Positions 48,889 to 62,792 of a DNA stretch of 64,000 bases are shown here, one piece after another. The DNA is from Doris montereyensis. Taxonomy: Eukaryota; Mollusca; Gastropoda; Nudibranchia; Dorididae. The notes under the pieces are model-generated. The model saw nothing but the letters and a program-made list of their open reading frames with translations, was not told the DNA's origin and ran no database searches. How positions within the stretch are numbered: the stretch's first letter is position 1; every line of letters begins with the position of its first letter. The stretch lies in assembly GCA_037039925.1 (NCBI GenBank), contig JAXRKP010001183.1, positions 1 through 64,000 on the forward strand. Direction: 5' to 3'. A program made the position numbers and the translations under genes.

Positions 48889-51828
48889 CTCTCTCGTTGA
48901 TTTTCGAATTTTCGTGAAATTCCAATGTTGACATTTGGACACACTTTGGCAAGTAAAAACGAAAGTAGACTGAAATAGTCTAAAAGAGTTAAGGGTAACA
49001 CAGTTGTAATGTTGTTGGTCATCTTTTGCTTTTGTGTATTTTCTGTTTGGTTTGTTTTGTTGTTTTCGTGGAGAATTTTTTTAAAATGCAGAAATTAAAC
49101 TAAAAGAATTTTAGGGCCAAAAGTAGAAAGAAGGCAATATATCCCATTTGTCGACCATTTTAACCAGTGTATTTCCCTAATATCAGTTAAGATGCCCAAA
49201 ACGATTTTTCTCCAGGCTATCTAGATTAAAATGATCCAAGACTTTGTCAAAATGGTCAGGATTCTTCAGTGTCGTTGTTTTGTTGACGACATTAAACCAC
49301 TCTTTTGTCAAAACAGATTTGGTTACGATTTGTTCTCAAATCTCAGACTGCTTTTTTGTATTATAACAACTATATTTTTTTTAATCAACAATAATAATAA
49401 AATATTTGAAAGTTTCATGATTGAAGTGGGGTAAAAAGTACATGTACCGGCTCAGAAAAAGAATTTTCTCTCTTAATTCCTGGAAAAAAAAATGAAACTT
49501 GTTTGTGCTATTCAAATGGAATGTATACCCAGAGACATTTTTGTGAGGCTTGGCATCAACTTTTAAACTGAGTTATAATAGGAATTTTATATTATTATAT
49601 GTTATATACCTGGGGAGAAACATGTACCAAGTACGATTATCTCAGTGTTTGATGCCTACCCGATCAGATAATTGGCAGCATGAATGGTATTTGTCTAATT
49701 TTTAATTATAACCTGTTTAAAATGGCGACCTAGGTTTAGTAAATGAAAATTCGACTCAATGGGAAATGATGAAACTTTCAATAATTAAATGTCACATCAT
49801 AAATGGTATCAAGATGAGGAATTTATTTTCTGCTATAATGTTATAAAATAAAAATCTAAGAATTAGAGCAAAGAGTTTTTTTCATGGTTTTATAGATGAA
49901 AGTATTGACTCAGGTGTTGTAAAGGATACAATTTATAATGCTATTGTATGGTTTTAATGATGATAAATGATAGAAATAATTAATGTGATATATAATGACC
50001 GAAATCGAGAAATTAGATCTAGTAACAATAAAAAAGTTTCTTTGATTGCAGGGAAACAATATTTTTCCAATCCATTAAAATTTGCTAAGAAACCTACATC
50101 ATTTTGAAATATGGGCTATTTGAAATCTATGCAAAATATGGAGGTTGTGGCTGTAGTGGTTTCTGAGTTATAAACTATCAAAGTTAGAGATGATCAGCTT
50201 TATATATAATATAATACATATTTTTTGCTCCTATATTATGTGTGGTGTAATGCTCCTGAAAATTGGCTCATTGCTTATGTTCCACTATGCTGGGTATGCT
50301 GCATGACACTTGATGGTGACATACTCAAAGCCCAACAGACTGCTTTGTGATTAATCATTTGCACAGAAGTTTGTGGAGGGTTCCTTATTTCCGTCTTGTC
50401 AAGACAATAAAGTGTGTTTCGCAGTGACACAACTGGTTCATGGTTATGTTCAGCGCGTTAGTTATCCTTCTGAGCATTTTGGATCTGTCGCAATCCAATC
50501 TGGTGTGTTTAAATTAAGTCATCAATTAACACACAGCAAAGTTGATTCACAGCTGTTTCTCTGTTACGCTTCTTTTGTTAATGCTTATTTTTGTTCCGAC
50601 TGCCGTTGGAGGTTTTGTTTTGGGGTGTTTTAAAAAAAAGTTGAAATATTCGTTCAGATTGGTCTTTGAATATATATATTTGTTTGGGTTATCTTACGTT
50701 AGTTCGTTTCTAAACGTGGCTCGTTATAATTGAAAATCGGATGGAGGAATAAATTATAATGAAAACATATCCGAAAGAGGACCCTATAGAAACATGCGAA
50801 GCAAATCCATACTGATTTGGTTTTGTTTTGTTTTTCTTCGTCTGGAAAAAAAACCCACGAGACAGAGAGAGAGAGAGAGGGGGGTCACATAGCTGGGCAT
50901 TTGTGATATATACGTCATATATTCAGTCATTTGGTGTTTGTGTGTTTTTTTGTATTGCTTTATCATGTTCAAATATTACAATAAACTGCCGACTATGTTT
51001 TCTTTCCTCTTTACTAATTTTGATACTCTTCAAGATGTCTATTTGGCATTTATTTTATTAGTGGCAAACTTCATAATTAATTGAATTTAAAAGATATGTC
51101 CGTGGTTTGAACTGATACTGCCGAATACCACGGACGGAAAATAATGCGCATGTATGGTATATTATTATATGTATACACACGCTTGTGTAGAGTCAAGCGT
51201 GTTGCTGTGATATCACTATCGTTATACTAATGAGTTTGAGGGCAGCTGTTCTCCAGAGTGCCTACGCTGTACTTATATTATAATGTTTGAATGCGTGTGT
51301 GTGCCCGGGGGGGGGGGGAGGTGTGGAAACTTCCCTAGCTCATACTTTTATGGTGAAGAGAAAGAGCCATGTCAAGATATTTCGGCTTTCAGTCTAATCT
51401 CATCGGAAGGTTTCGGTGCACTTATATCTGAATGTGGTGTCTAGAAGACCGCAATACTTAATGTTATAATTTGGACACATTCTCATTCAGTGTTGCTCTA
51501 GGTTGTTGTAGAAGTTAACGAGTCAGTACTTTCTATCGATTGCTGCTGCTGAACCTCACTGTGTTGTTGGCATGGACGGTAATGACTAACGTTCTCTGCA
51601 ATTTTGGTCAGTCGGTATGTGGGCACAACAGGCAAGCTGAAAACGGAATGTGGTCCTATTGCAGCTGGGTTGAGGCTCTCCCTCCCCTCCCCGACCCTCT
51701 CCTTTATGATTTTCATAACGTGATTTATTTCAAAGCATTTCTTTCTCTTTTTATGTTGTCGTTGATGCTTCTATTTGTTTCGTTAATTTCAACAATTATC
51801 GTTGTCTCATGTTTTCTCTCCCTATACC
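48889..51828. other. Intron sequence, no gene recognised
   Basis: It contains a 30-40 bp remnant at about 49190-49225 (GATGCCCAAAACGATTTTTC TCCAGGCT) resembling the 3' end of LINE family 1 (minus). It also has a GA tract at 50862-50880 and a G12 run near 51307. The 165-codon frame at 51540-52037 owes its length to the CT/CTAT array. Confidence 0.4.
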
Positions 51829-51966
<138 letters not shown>

Positions 51967-52350
51967 TGAAAACTTTAGTTTTTATGTCTATGTACACAAC
52001 ATGTAGGCTATTTTTCTTTACTTTTACATGTATGTAAAAAGAAATTTCCCTCTGGGATGCAATAAACTATTTGAATTTGAAAAGATTCCTCAGTTCGTGA
52101 CCAAAAAATAATGGGGCTTATTACGGCCGCGGTCAATGAAATTAAAGACATTTCTGATATAGTGTGGTCCCAAAACTCATGCATTAAGTGATCATATCAG
52201 GCGGCATGAGTTTTGTTCAAATTACCTCTTTTTATGGTCTTGTCTGCGGTGGATGGCAGATGGACATTATTGTAATGCAACATAGATATGGTGTGCTCAA
52301 ATCTTATGTACCAGTTTATAAATCGATTCCTTATAAGATGTATTCTCATT

Positions 52351-52478
52351 GTTGGCTGGATCTACTGGTATGTCCTACTTATTTTCTTTCACTTTCACTC
52401 TTTTTCTATCTTTTATCTTGCTGTTACCTCCTAATTTACCTTGAGATCACTGCATATTGGTAGATGGGGTAAATTTAA
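52351..52478 (+). repeat. Dispersed CACCCTGAGATCAC repeat, plus copy
   Basis: GTTGGCTGGATCTACTGGTA, TTATCTTGCTGTTACCTCC, TTACCTTGAGATCACTGCA and GTAGATGGGGTAAATTTAAA match the consensus. Confidence 0.7.
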
Positions 52479-52539
52479 ATGAAAAAATAACCCTTATATT
52501 ATTACAATGTTGAATCCATTCTGTCGATCCGCTTGAGAT

Positions 52540-52612
52540 GTGCTCATCAAGGCCTGAGTTTGGTTAGAGACGTATGTGCTCATCAAGGCATGAGTTTGGT
52601 CAGAGACGTATT
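52540..52612. repeat. Tandem duplication, period 36 bp
   Basis: GTGCTCATCAAGGC followed by C/ATGAGTTTGGT and AGAGACGTAT occurs at 52540 and 52576. Confidence 0.9.
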
Positions 52613-53527
52613 TATGTTGCTTTAACAGACAAACGCTGTCATAAGCGGACATAGCGTGTAGTCCCACAGTAAGCAAGTGGATAGTGCTGTTATTGGTATG
52701 TTTTATTATATATGAATAATGCTTTGATAACGGTCAAATAATGTGGCCATAAGTTGAGTGGATGAAACGACTTGTGTTTCAGGAAAAATAAAAATCCTTT
52801 CTATTCTTTGCATTTACAGTCAGGTCAGGCCTAGCGTGTTGGCTTTGCGTGCAGTCAGACTCGTCTGCCAGATTATGTTTTCTGTACCATTAACCTACCG
52901 GCCAAGAAATACCCTTTGGTGCTGTCCTTTTCGTTGGTTGTACCAAACAGGTGTGTGTGTGTGTGTGTGTATATATACATGTATGCTGGCATTTTGTTTC
53001 CTTTTGTGATAGAAAGAAAGAGAGCCAGACAGACAATACACTGAAATAGTTTTGCCATCGTATTGGATTACTGTTTCGTCCATCTCTCAAGCGGGCTACT
53101 CCTCTTATAGCGGTCTTGTTTTCATATAATAACAGCGGTTTTGTCGTATTGTAGCTCCCAAACTTCGCCATACCACCGTTATTTTATTCATAATCAGACT
53201 GTACTCTGTGAAGGCATAGTATAAAGTCTGTATTACGCGCAAAAAGATAATAATGATACTATTATGTTATATGTCATAGACGTGGAGAAGTCAAGAAGTC
53301 GTCTCGTTTTGTTTTACCTTTGATAGAAATTTAAATCTTAAAGCAGATATTGTGATATAGTCAACGGATTTCTACTTTTGGTGATTGTCACCCCTCCCCT
53401 TCCCGCAACATTGTTTATTCTCTCCATCCTGATCTGTCACTATTTCACACTATTTTTTCCGTGTCTCTCGGTTTCTCTGACTAGCTTTCTGCTCTTGGGG
53501 ATTGCCACTCCTTCCCGTGTAACGCGA

Positions 53528-53656
53528 GTGATTGGCGGGCGCTGCCGATAGGTCATACTTCATTACTTCTTTCCTTTCACTCTTTTACTTATCCTTTCAT
53601 CTTGCTATTTCCACTTAATTCACCCTGAGATCACTGCAATTGTTGGACACGCGTAA
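53528..53656 (+). repeat. Dispersed CACCCTGAGATCAC repeat, plus copy
   Basis: GATTGGCGGGCGCTGCCGAT, CTTTCCTTTCACTCTTTTAC, TTCATCTTGCTATTTCC and AATTCACCCTGAGATCACTG. A well-preserved copy. Confidence 0.8.
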
Positions 53657-53817
53657 ATTCCATTTTTTTACAAAACAAAATCCCATATGATGAACAGGGT
53701 AAATGGAAGACAATTAAACATTGTATCTATCGTATTCCTCTCCACCTCGATCTCTTTCTCTATTTATTTGTTTCTCTCGGCCTTTCTCTATAGTGGGTAG
53801 CCACTGGGAGGACCTAC

Positions 53818-53910
53818 TTCAATGGGAGGAAAGGTTCCTAAGTGCTAATCCTAGAAAAAATTTCACTCCGGTAGTTGGTATTAGAATTGTAGGGAGAGTG
53901 ATCTCACATA
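53818..53910 (+). repeat. Segment duplicated at 54570-54695
   Basis: CAATGGGAGGAAAGG, AGTGCTAATCC, TAGAAAAAAT, GTAGTTGGTATTAGAATTG and GGGAGAGTGATCTC occur here and 750 bp to the right in the same order, with short insertions in the second copy. Confidence 0.85.
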
Positions 53911-53958
53911 GTTTTCACCGCATATGATGAACGTGCGGGTAAATTACCAGGAGACAAT

Positions 53959-54150
<192 letters not shown>

Positions 54151-54569
54151 GCCTCGCATCTTTCCTTCCTTTCCCATACTCACACCACCTGTCTTTGCCT
54201 GTCCGTAAATTTCTATCGTATTCCATGTCATCCAGACCGAGCAGATGTACGTGATCAAACAACCACACAATTCCTCGCCATCTCTTACGTGTAGCTAGCT
54301 ATGTTTATAATGTCTTGTCGTAAAAAAAGGGCTCTAGATAAAGATATTAATATACTATTGCGGTAGCGCTGTATCGCTTGAAAGTTGGGGAATCAAAAGG
54401 GTGTTCCCCACTGAACATATTCTCCAGCAGTGTCCACCTCTCGTCCCGTCCCCTTAAATTACGAGTTGGATCGGTTATCTCCCCTACATCGTAAGCCATG
54501 TGATGATGTGAAATTGCATTGTTATATTGATGCTGCCCTCTGCGTGCACGCGCAGTGGTCCGTCCGTTC

Positions 54570-54695
54570 TCAATGGGAGGAAAGGCAAATCTTTACTGCT
54601 AGTGCTAATCCCTAGAAAAAATGAGTATAGGCGCGAGCGTTGATCGAGTAGTTGGTATTAGAATTGGCCGTATGGGGAGAGTGATCTCGACCGAA
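54570..54695 (+). repeat. Second copy of the 53818-53910 segment
   Basis: See the first copy. This version has insertions of about 10 and 25 bp relative to it. Confidence 0.85.
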
Positions 54696-55041
54696 TCCCC
54701 CAAAAAACAGGAACCGAAGCCGTTTTTTGCCGTAAAAATCACCCCACCCCACACACATAACGAGAGAAAAAAAAGAGAGAGGAAGAAAACAAAACAAATA
54801 ATTTTTATATTAACCCTGTGGAGTGTGGCATATCCTCTATTCCCACTTGGAGCCCTCTTGTCGGAAGGGCTCATCTTTCTATTCTGGACACACGTGCGTG
54901 AGTGAGCGAGGAGGGAAACGACGATGGTCCGTCCCACCATGCGTTGCTCACATCTTCTCTTTCGAAGTATGGAACAAAAGAAGAATTGAAAATGAGGAAG
55001 GGTGTATCTGTGTGTGTAGAGAGTTATTTGTTAGTCTTGCA

Positions 55042-55383
<342 letters not shown>

Positions 55384-55387
<4 letters not shown>

Positions 55388-55427
55388 CCCCCTGCTTCCT
55401 CTCTATCTCTCTCTTTTCTATCTCTCT

Positions 55428-55473
<46 letters not shown>
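55384..55473. repeat. CT-rich sequence ending in (ATT)n
   Basis: A short C-run and CT patches lead into about 14 ATT units (55431-55472). Confidence 0.95.
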
Positions 55474-55475
<2 letters not shown>

Positions 55476-56332
55476 ATTGCTTGATCAACTGAAAATCCGG
55501 CCTGTGGTTGGATACGGTTCTAGATTTCAGTCTACATGATTAATTTGATGATGCTTACGAAAGGCACGAACTTACCTACCTGTATGTTCCTATCGTGTAA
55601 TTGTACTTTTGTCTCTTCATAGACTTCTTTTTGTCTTTCGTTCGGGCGTGATGATCATCTATCGCAAGTTCTCTAGACCAGTGGTCACCAAACGTTTTCA
55701 AAGTGAAGTGGATAGCTGAGAGAATGCCGACCGTCGGGCCAAAATATAATTAATTTGTTCGATACAAATACTTTATAAATGAATGCATAAAAATGAAGAC
55801 AGCAAACTTGTTGATTGTCAATACACGAATTATATTATTTGTGACAAGGCACACACGGATTTAAAAAAAAAGAAAGAAAATGCAAGAAACATAATATTTA
55901 GCATTTTATATATTTACAAAACAGTCATTTCCCAAATTAAGTTCTGTTGTATAAAAAGATAGTTACATATGACCTAGTGTACACATATCTGAATATCAGA
56001 CCAAGCGAAAGAAGAAAAAGAAATATAATGAGATTAACCAACATCACCTCTATTCACGGGCATCGTGCTTACTCAGACACGATTCTCGTTGTCTTCTGAC
56101 AAATTCCCATTTTTGACCTCTGTCGATTTGGACCATTCTTGTTCTTTTCTTTCCTTCATTTCACTCATCTGGCGTGTGGCCGGGCGCTTTGGTGACTTCC
56201 TTTCATTCATTGTATCTTTCTAGATCTAGAACGAAAATGATCTAAATTCCATTTAAACTAACAATATTCGTTTGGGTATCGTTATGGGTTTCCGTTCTGT
56301 GTTTACTTTTTGAATGGCGTGCGTTCTTATCA
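55474..56332. other. Intron sequence, no gene recognised
   Basis: AT-rich; one TCTAGATC motif near 56220. Nothing else is supported. Confidence 0.4.
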
Positions 56333-56530
56333 AATCGTGGTTATCCTCCCCCACCTCTCCTTCCTTCACTTCAGTCATATCTGTTTGAAAATCGTTTCAT
56401 TTTTTCTTCCTATTCTCTCAATCGCCCCCCCCCTCTCCGAAATAATTGGCGTTTCTTATTTATTCTTGTCCGCTGTCACCCAGCGTGTGCGTCGTCTCCG
56501 CCGTCTCCAGGGTGGCTTGTCCTCTTCACA
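56333..56530 (+). repeat. Segment partly duplicated at 56855-57064
   Basis: TATTCTCTCAATCGCCCCCC plus CCCTCT is identical in both places, and both copies end with AGCGTGTGCGTCG and AGGGTGGCTT. The middle parts differ, so the duplication is old or mosaic. Confidence 0.7.
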
Positions 56531-56854
56531 TTTTCATAGGTACGTCGCTATAAATGAAACTACTACTTGGTGGGGCAGCGTGTAGTGGTGGCAAGTGAAT
56601 GGATCTCTTTCGACTCAGGCCCTCCTTCCTCTGGGCAGCGAATGCGCACTCTTTATCAACATTATGTATCGCTAATTTGAAAGTTGAAGAAAAAAAGGGA
56701 ATCAATAAGTTTGGTGTGGAGTTATGTCTCTCCCGCCAGAACTTTTCTTAACTTGATGTGTGAACATACGTTTTCTCCAGCATTTGAGTGTCCGGTACCT
56801 CTCATCGGAGAAAGGACATATTTGTTGTTGATATGTTTAGCGTTGTACGATCAC

Positions 56855-57064
56855 TCTCATTTTCTTCTATTCTCTCAATCGCCCCCCCCCTCTGTATTCT
56901 CTCTCCCGCCTCCTTTTTCCTTCATTTCACTCATCTCCTCTTTGTAATTCGTTCCCATTCATTTTCATGTTCTCTTCCTACCCCCGCCCCCCATCGTTTC
57001 TCTTCTTCTTATCCCTATAGATTATTAGCGTGTGCGTCGATCGTCTCAGGGTGGCTTTTTAAAT
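56855..57064 (+). repeat. Second copy of the 56333-56530 segment
   Basis: Shares the C-run block and the AGCGTGTGCGTCG ... CAGGGTGGCTT end with the first copy, 460-530 bp upstream. Confidence 0.7.
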
Positions 57065-58060
57065 GGTTCCGTCACCCCCTGCAGTCTAGCAGAACGTCCA
57101 CTTCGCATGCCAAAATCATGTCATCCACTTGCGAGGCCAAGATCCTCATGACGATTTGGATTTAGACGTATGATGATGTGAAATTGACCCATTGTTATAT
57201 TGATGCAGTGCAGCGACAATTTGGAACGGATGGAATCATTAATTAGTGCCGCTAGGATAGAGCCATTCGATTTGTTACAAATTAATGTATTTGGACTACC
57301 GGTTGCACTTGGTTAGAGTAATACATTTTACAAATTATGTGCTTTTCCCTTGTTATGTTTTCGTGAATCAAGTCAAATCATTCTTTTTCTCGCCCTTCTG
57401 GCTGCCCAGTTTCACGGATTGTTGTTGGTTTGAGCAAATACAACTTTGTTAATTTTTCAACCGCAAAATGGACTCGCGAATTACATGTGCGCTTTATATT
57501 GTTCTTGATCTGGTTGATTCTTCATTGTTATGATGCTTATTTTGTGACGTTGCATTCAATATGTTGATTAGGATGCTGTTTTATTTTCAATATCCCTTAA
57601 ATCCGCAATATTGTAACAAATCTTGATTTCTTAATCTTGATTTGTTTGCAGACCGATTTGATTAGCTATATTTAATTTTCACGTATTTAGTTGCTGTTGA
57701 GTGTGCTCATCAATTCTAGGAGCAGCGATGATCTTGAGAGATTCAGCTTTTCTTTATGAAGTATGCAACTGGTCATGTTTCGATCCTGAGTTAGGTTCAC
57801 CGGCAGGATCTTCGGGTCCGTGGTCATGTTGGACCGTATCCAAAGCCTATATCGCTGTACGTTTCGGCGTGGACGTGGGGCAACAACAAGAAGTAAAAAC
57901 GCCAATTCAACTCGACGGCAATTATGACAAGATTTATCAATTGATCTCACTACGCTCTGAGTGTCGTCTGATTTCATAATGTTTAAATGATTACTATATT
58001 TAAGCGCTTTCGTAACGATGTGTATGTATGTGCGCGCGTGTGAAATGTGTTCCGCGCGCG
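57065..58060. other. Intron sequence, no gene recognised
   Basis: TGATGATGTGAAATTG and GTTATATTGATGC at 57173-57210 also occur at 54502-54535. The open frames at 57687-57979 on both strands have no recognisable domain. Confidence 0.4.

Positions 58061-58091
<31 letters not shown>
58061..58091. repeat. (GT)n microsatellite
   Basis: About 14 GT units directly after a GCGCGCGC patch, both Z-DNA-prone. Confidence 0.95.
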
Positions 58092-58094
<3 letters not shown>

Positions 58095-58916
58095 AACGTT
58101 ACCGGCGGTTCTTTATCCTCTCACGTGGGGTTGAATTTGGATGAAATCGATTACGCATCGAGGTTTTTGTATTTAAAGCTTTCTGTAATTCTTCATAAAA
58201 ATGTAGCTGCCATGAGTGTGGTCTTTCGTTGCATGGCCTGTCATAGTTACTTTGTTCCATGGGCGATTTCTGGTCTGCACTGCGGTACCGCCGATGATTT
58301 ATTCACCTTTGTCATCGGCAAGGAATTGTTCATCATTTTGTTATCATTTTCAGGACGATGTTACGTTGTGTGTGAACGTAGCAGAATTAACTTAATACGC
58401 GTCGGTCGTCGTAATACTGAGGCGTGTGCCATTCCATAGCAGCGTTTTGTCGTGTTCTATTTGCCTTACCTTTTCGTTCACTCTTACTGCAAGGGAAAGG
58501 AAGTAGTGTTTCTTTTTTCCTCTTTTTAAAAATTCTTCTTCCTTCATCTTCGATGGATTGACTTACTCATTCTTATGGGACATGTTTACGATTTCTGACG
58601 TGGAGAATATAATACACGAATTATTATGTCTGCGTGTGTAAATAGAGATTTTCATCGTGCTATAAGAACGTTTTGCAAGATGTTATTTCTTTTATTTAGC
58701 TGTTGTAAAATTTCACTTGGCTTAATTTTATTCGTTTTTGTGTGTGTTTGATTGTTGTTTGTATGTATATGTGCCATAAGTCAATGATGCGTGTATGTGT
58801 TGACAAAAGTTGCTTTAATGACACAATTTGTATTTTATATAATCTAGTTATACTTATTATTAGTGTCTCATTCTATACCATATTATGATGTCTTGACAGA
58901 GGGTAGTACGTTGAGT
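58092..58916. other. Intron sequence, no gene recognised
   Basis: The 130-codon frame at 58047-58439 begins in the GT repeat and shows no known motif. Confidence 0.4.
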
Positions 58917-59050
58917 GGATGCGGGTGGTTGGCGGGCTGTGCTGGTAGATCTTACTCCTTTCTTTTCCTTCTTTTTTCGCTTATCTTTCATCTTGCTGTT
59001 TGCTCTTAATTCACCCTGAGATCACCGCAATGGTGGATGGGGTACATTAC
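58917..59050 (+). repeat. Dispersed CACCCTGAGATCAC repeat, plus copy
   Basis: GGTTGGCGGGC, TTATCTTTCATCTTGCTGTT, AATTCACCCTGAGATCACCG and CAATGGTGGATGGGGTA. One of the clearest copies. Confidence 0.85.
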
Positions 59051-59215
59051 AAACAAAAAACTGAGTGGACTTTTCGTTGTGTCTTGTTTTGTTTCGTGTT
59101 TAAGTTTAGAAAGGGTTTACACCATTCAATTTACGTGCAGAATTAGAATTCAACGTACAAATTTGTGCCCTTAATATTGTAGAAGTGAAACAATCGCCTC
59201 CACGACCATTTAATG

Positions 59216-59330
59216 AGTGTTTGATCGGTGCTACTGGTAGCTTTCCTTTCACTCCCTCACGACTATTTCATTTTTCAGTTTCCTTTTAAGTCACCCTGAC
59301 ATTGCCGTATGGTAGACGGGGGTACATGTA
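59216..59330 (+). repeat. Dispersed CACCCTGAGATCAC repeat, diverged plus copy
   Basis: GCTACTGGTAG, CTTTCCTTTCACTCCCTCAC, AGTCACCCTGACATTGCCG and GGTAGACGGGGGTA follow the same order with substitutions. Confidence 0.6.
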
Positions 59331-59439
59331 CACCGCAATAAAACGAACAACAAAATACCACTTTTGTAACTGTATCACATCATGTGCCATTTCGTTTTCC
59401 ACTGTTCGAGACACGAAATTGTCTCCGGACGAAGTGCTT

Positions 59440-59550
59440 TCACTGGCAATAGGTTGATCTCAATTCATTTGACTCTTTCCACTTTCCTTTCATTTTGCTG
59501 TTTCCTCTTACTTTTATTCTGAACTCACATCTATAGTGGAAGAACGCTTC
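59440..59550 (+). repeat. Dispersed CACCCTGAGATCAC repeat, strongly diverged plus copy
   Basis: CTTTCCTTTCATTTTGCTGT followed by TTCCTCTTACTTTTATTCTG, AACTCAC and TAGTGGA-AG. Weak but in the expected order. Confidence 0.4.
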
Positions 59551-59684
59551 CTCTTCTGAGTCAGTCGTGCTTGTACTTTCAGCTCGGCTTTTAGCACAAG
59601 ATTCAGGTGTAGCAGGTAAAAAATATCGATGAGGCCGATGATAATGTCATATGGAAAGGCGGTGCTTTGTAAAAAGAGAGAGGC

Positions 59685-59702
59685 GGGGGGGGGGGGGGGG
59701 GG
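59685..59702. repeat. G18 homopolymer
   Basis: Eighteen consecutive G residues on the plus strand; a quadruplex-prone and assembly-fragile site. Confidence 0.95.
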
Positions 59703-59898
59703 TCGACCCGATGATATTAACGCCAGCCTTCGTCATAAAAATCATGTCAGCACTTTGTTCAAATAACGTGCTTTCGTGTTTGGGTTGATAACGTCAATGA
59801 CATGCTTAGTTTTTCTTCTCATCCCCCCTTTTCATTCTTTCTTGTTCTTCGTCCTCTCATTGTTGTCGCTCTAATTGTTTTTGTTGTTGTTTTGTTCT

Positions 59899-59969
<71 letters not shown>

Positions 59970-59970
59970 T

Positions 59971-60032
<62 letters not shown>

Positions 60033-60072
60033 TTACACCACCACCTCCGCCGCCACCATCACCACAACCACC

Positions 60073-60103
<31 letters not shown>

Positions 60104-60104
60104 T

Positions 60105-60163
<59 letters not shown>

Positions 60164-60167
60164 TTAA
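59899..60167. repeat. (CTA)n/(TAC)n trinucleotide array with CAC-rich core
   Basis: ACT/CTA triplets run from 59899 to about 60031, then a CCACCNCC-rich block (60036-60085), then CTA triplets again to 60165. Poly-Tyr, poly-Leu and poly-Thr frames are translations of this array. Confidence 0.97.
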
Positions 60168-60669
60168 TGCTAGCCTACACTCGATTAAACACACACAAAG
60201 ACAAATTCAAATTTGTCTGGTCCCAGCTTTTAATTCCCAGAGGACTCAGAGACAGACATACTGTCTTCTTAAGTTGACATGTTCAGGTCTCTTCTGGAGG
60301 CCACCGGTAGGCGGGTACTACTGGTGCCAATTCTATTCCTCCTCTCTCCCCACCTTTCCTCATCCTTTTCATTTTCTTACTCCTTCCGCTTCATCTTTTC
60401 CCCTCAAGCCGAAATTACCACAACCGGCGTCATTTTATGATTTCTTTCTAAATAGATGGCAAGCAATCAGTCTATCTCTCAATCAATGAGTCGATCAATC
60501 AGTTAATCGGAACTAACAGTCAGATGGTTTCATGGCATGAAGAAGTCGACTGCAGTGTGAGGGTCTGTTGACTGACCGTCACTTCCATCAATGATGCATG
60601 GCAGTTCACAGTCTGGTTCAACATTCTTCATTTTGATGTCTTGCCATACTGTCCCCCCCCTCTTTTCCT
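60168..60669. other. Intron sequence, no gene recognised
   Basis: Nothing supported beyond short repeats of the tetramer CAAT near 60465-60505. Confidence 0.4.
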
Positions 60670-61653
<984 letters not shown>

Positions 61654-61937
61654 GGGGACTCGGTAGTCCAGAGGAAAGGTGTTGGCCTCTCAACCAAATG
61701 GTAGTGGGTTCGAGCCCCGCCAACGGTTGACAGTTTTTTCGAGCAAAATCTCCCCCCCCACCCCCCCCCTCCTGGTCCAGGTAGGTGGATCGACACCTAG
61801 TCATATCGGAGACGGCCGATAAAAGGAGTTCCCGCGTGCAGATCACAACGTTCTGTGCAAGTTAAAGATCCATTGACTGTTTACAGGGCGGTCCGGGCAA
61901 AATAGTTGTGGATGTGGGTAAATCAAATTAAATTAAG
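61654..61937 (+). repeat. tRNA-derived SINE, copy 1
   Basis: The head GGGGACTCGGTAGTCCAGAG carries an A-box (TAGTCCAGAGG, 61664-61674) and a perfect B-box (GGTTCGAGCCC, 61707-61717). The body includes CCTGGTCCAGGTAGGTGGAT, CGGAGACGGCCGATAAAAGG, TGCAAGTTAAAGATCC and GGCGGTCCGGGCAA. The end is GTTGTGGATGTGGGTAAATC followed by an AAATTA-type tail. This is the best-preserved of three related copies in 1.4 kb. Confidence 0.85.
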
Positions 61938-62009
61938 AAACAAAAATAAAATCCTTTTGTTTTCACCTTTTCATTTGTCTTTCATTATTGTCATTTCCTC
62001 CGTAGTCAC

Positions 62010-62150
62010 TATGAGAGCGGGCGGTTGGCAGGCGCTGCTGGTAGGTCCTACTTCTTTCCTTTTATTTTTTCACTTCTTTTTTTATCGTTCTGTTTCATCT
62101 TTATTCACACTGAGATCACCTCAATGGTGGATAGGGCAAATTTCAATTGA
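62010..62150 (+). repeat. Dispersed CACCCTGAGATCAC repeat, plus copy
   Basis: GCGGGCGGTTGGCAGGCGCT, GGTAGGTCCTACTTCTTTCC, TTCACACTGAGATCACCTCA and ATGGTGGATAGGGCAAATTT. It lies just right of SINE copy 1. Confidence 0.8.
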
Positions 62151-62261
62151 ACAAAATAGTCACCATTAGATCACTGCACATGGGGGACGAGTTACTATTT
62201 AATGAAACAAAACCTGTTTTGCTTCAATCTCCCACACCACTCCTTTTCAACTGTCCCACCA

Positions 62262-62332
62262 GTCCAGTGAGCGAATGGGGGACGCTACTGGTTGGTTCTA
62301 CTCCTTTCCTTTCACTCTTTCCCCTGTTTATC
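62262..62332 (+). repeat. Dispersed CACCCTGAGATCAC repeat, 5' part only, plus
   Basis: GGGGGACGCTACTGGTTGGT and TCTACTCCTTTCCTTTCACT match the left part of the consensus; the CTGAGATCAC part is missing. Confidence 0.5.
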
Positions 62333-62500
62333 TGTTTGTCTGACTATCGATCTGTCTATTGATGGATTGATCGATTGATGAATGGATCGATCTTCAAACA
62401 TACAATGCATATTATGTTCATACATATAAGCCTACATAAACACATAAAATCATACATTAATACTTACCTATCTACCTTCCTACCTTGGCTGAGGGGGGGG

Positions 62501-62789
62501 GGGGAACTCGATAGTTCAGAGGCCTCTCAACCTAAAGGGCATGGGTTCAAGCCCCGATGGTTGAAAAATAATTTCGATTTTTTTCGAGTAAAATCCAACC
62601 AGGGGCATCTGGTCCAGGTCGGTGGATCGACACATAATTCCATCGGAGGTCCGATGTGCAGGCCCCAACACTCTCTGCACGTTGAAGATCCCTTGACTAT
62701 TTACATGACAGTCCGGGCAACATTTAAAATCCTATCAAAACCCTCGAGGTCACCTTAGTTGTGGATATGGGTAAAATCAAAATCAAATC
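62501..62789 (+). repeat. tRNA-derived SINE, copy 2
   Basis: A-box TAGTTCAGAGG at 62512-62522, B-box GGTTCAAGCCC at 62544-62554. A head deletion shortens the A-to-B distance relative to copy 1. Body CTGGTCCAGGTCGGTGGATC, TGCACGTTGAAGATCCC and CAGTCCGGGCAA; end GTTGTGGATATGGGTAAAAT with a CAAAATCAAAT tail. Confidence 0.85.
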
Positions 62790-62792
62790 CTT

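Noticed and set aside
57687..57979. Overlapping open frames of 92-96 codons on both strands
   Set aside because: Slightly higher GC lowers stop frequency on both strands here; neither product resembles a known protein.
59802..60489. 204-codon frame with poly-Tyr and poly-Thr
   Set aside because: It is the CTA/CAC triplet array read in one phase; flanking residues have no domain and no splice borders.
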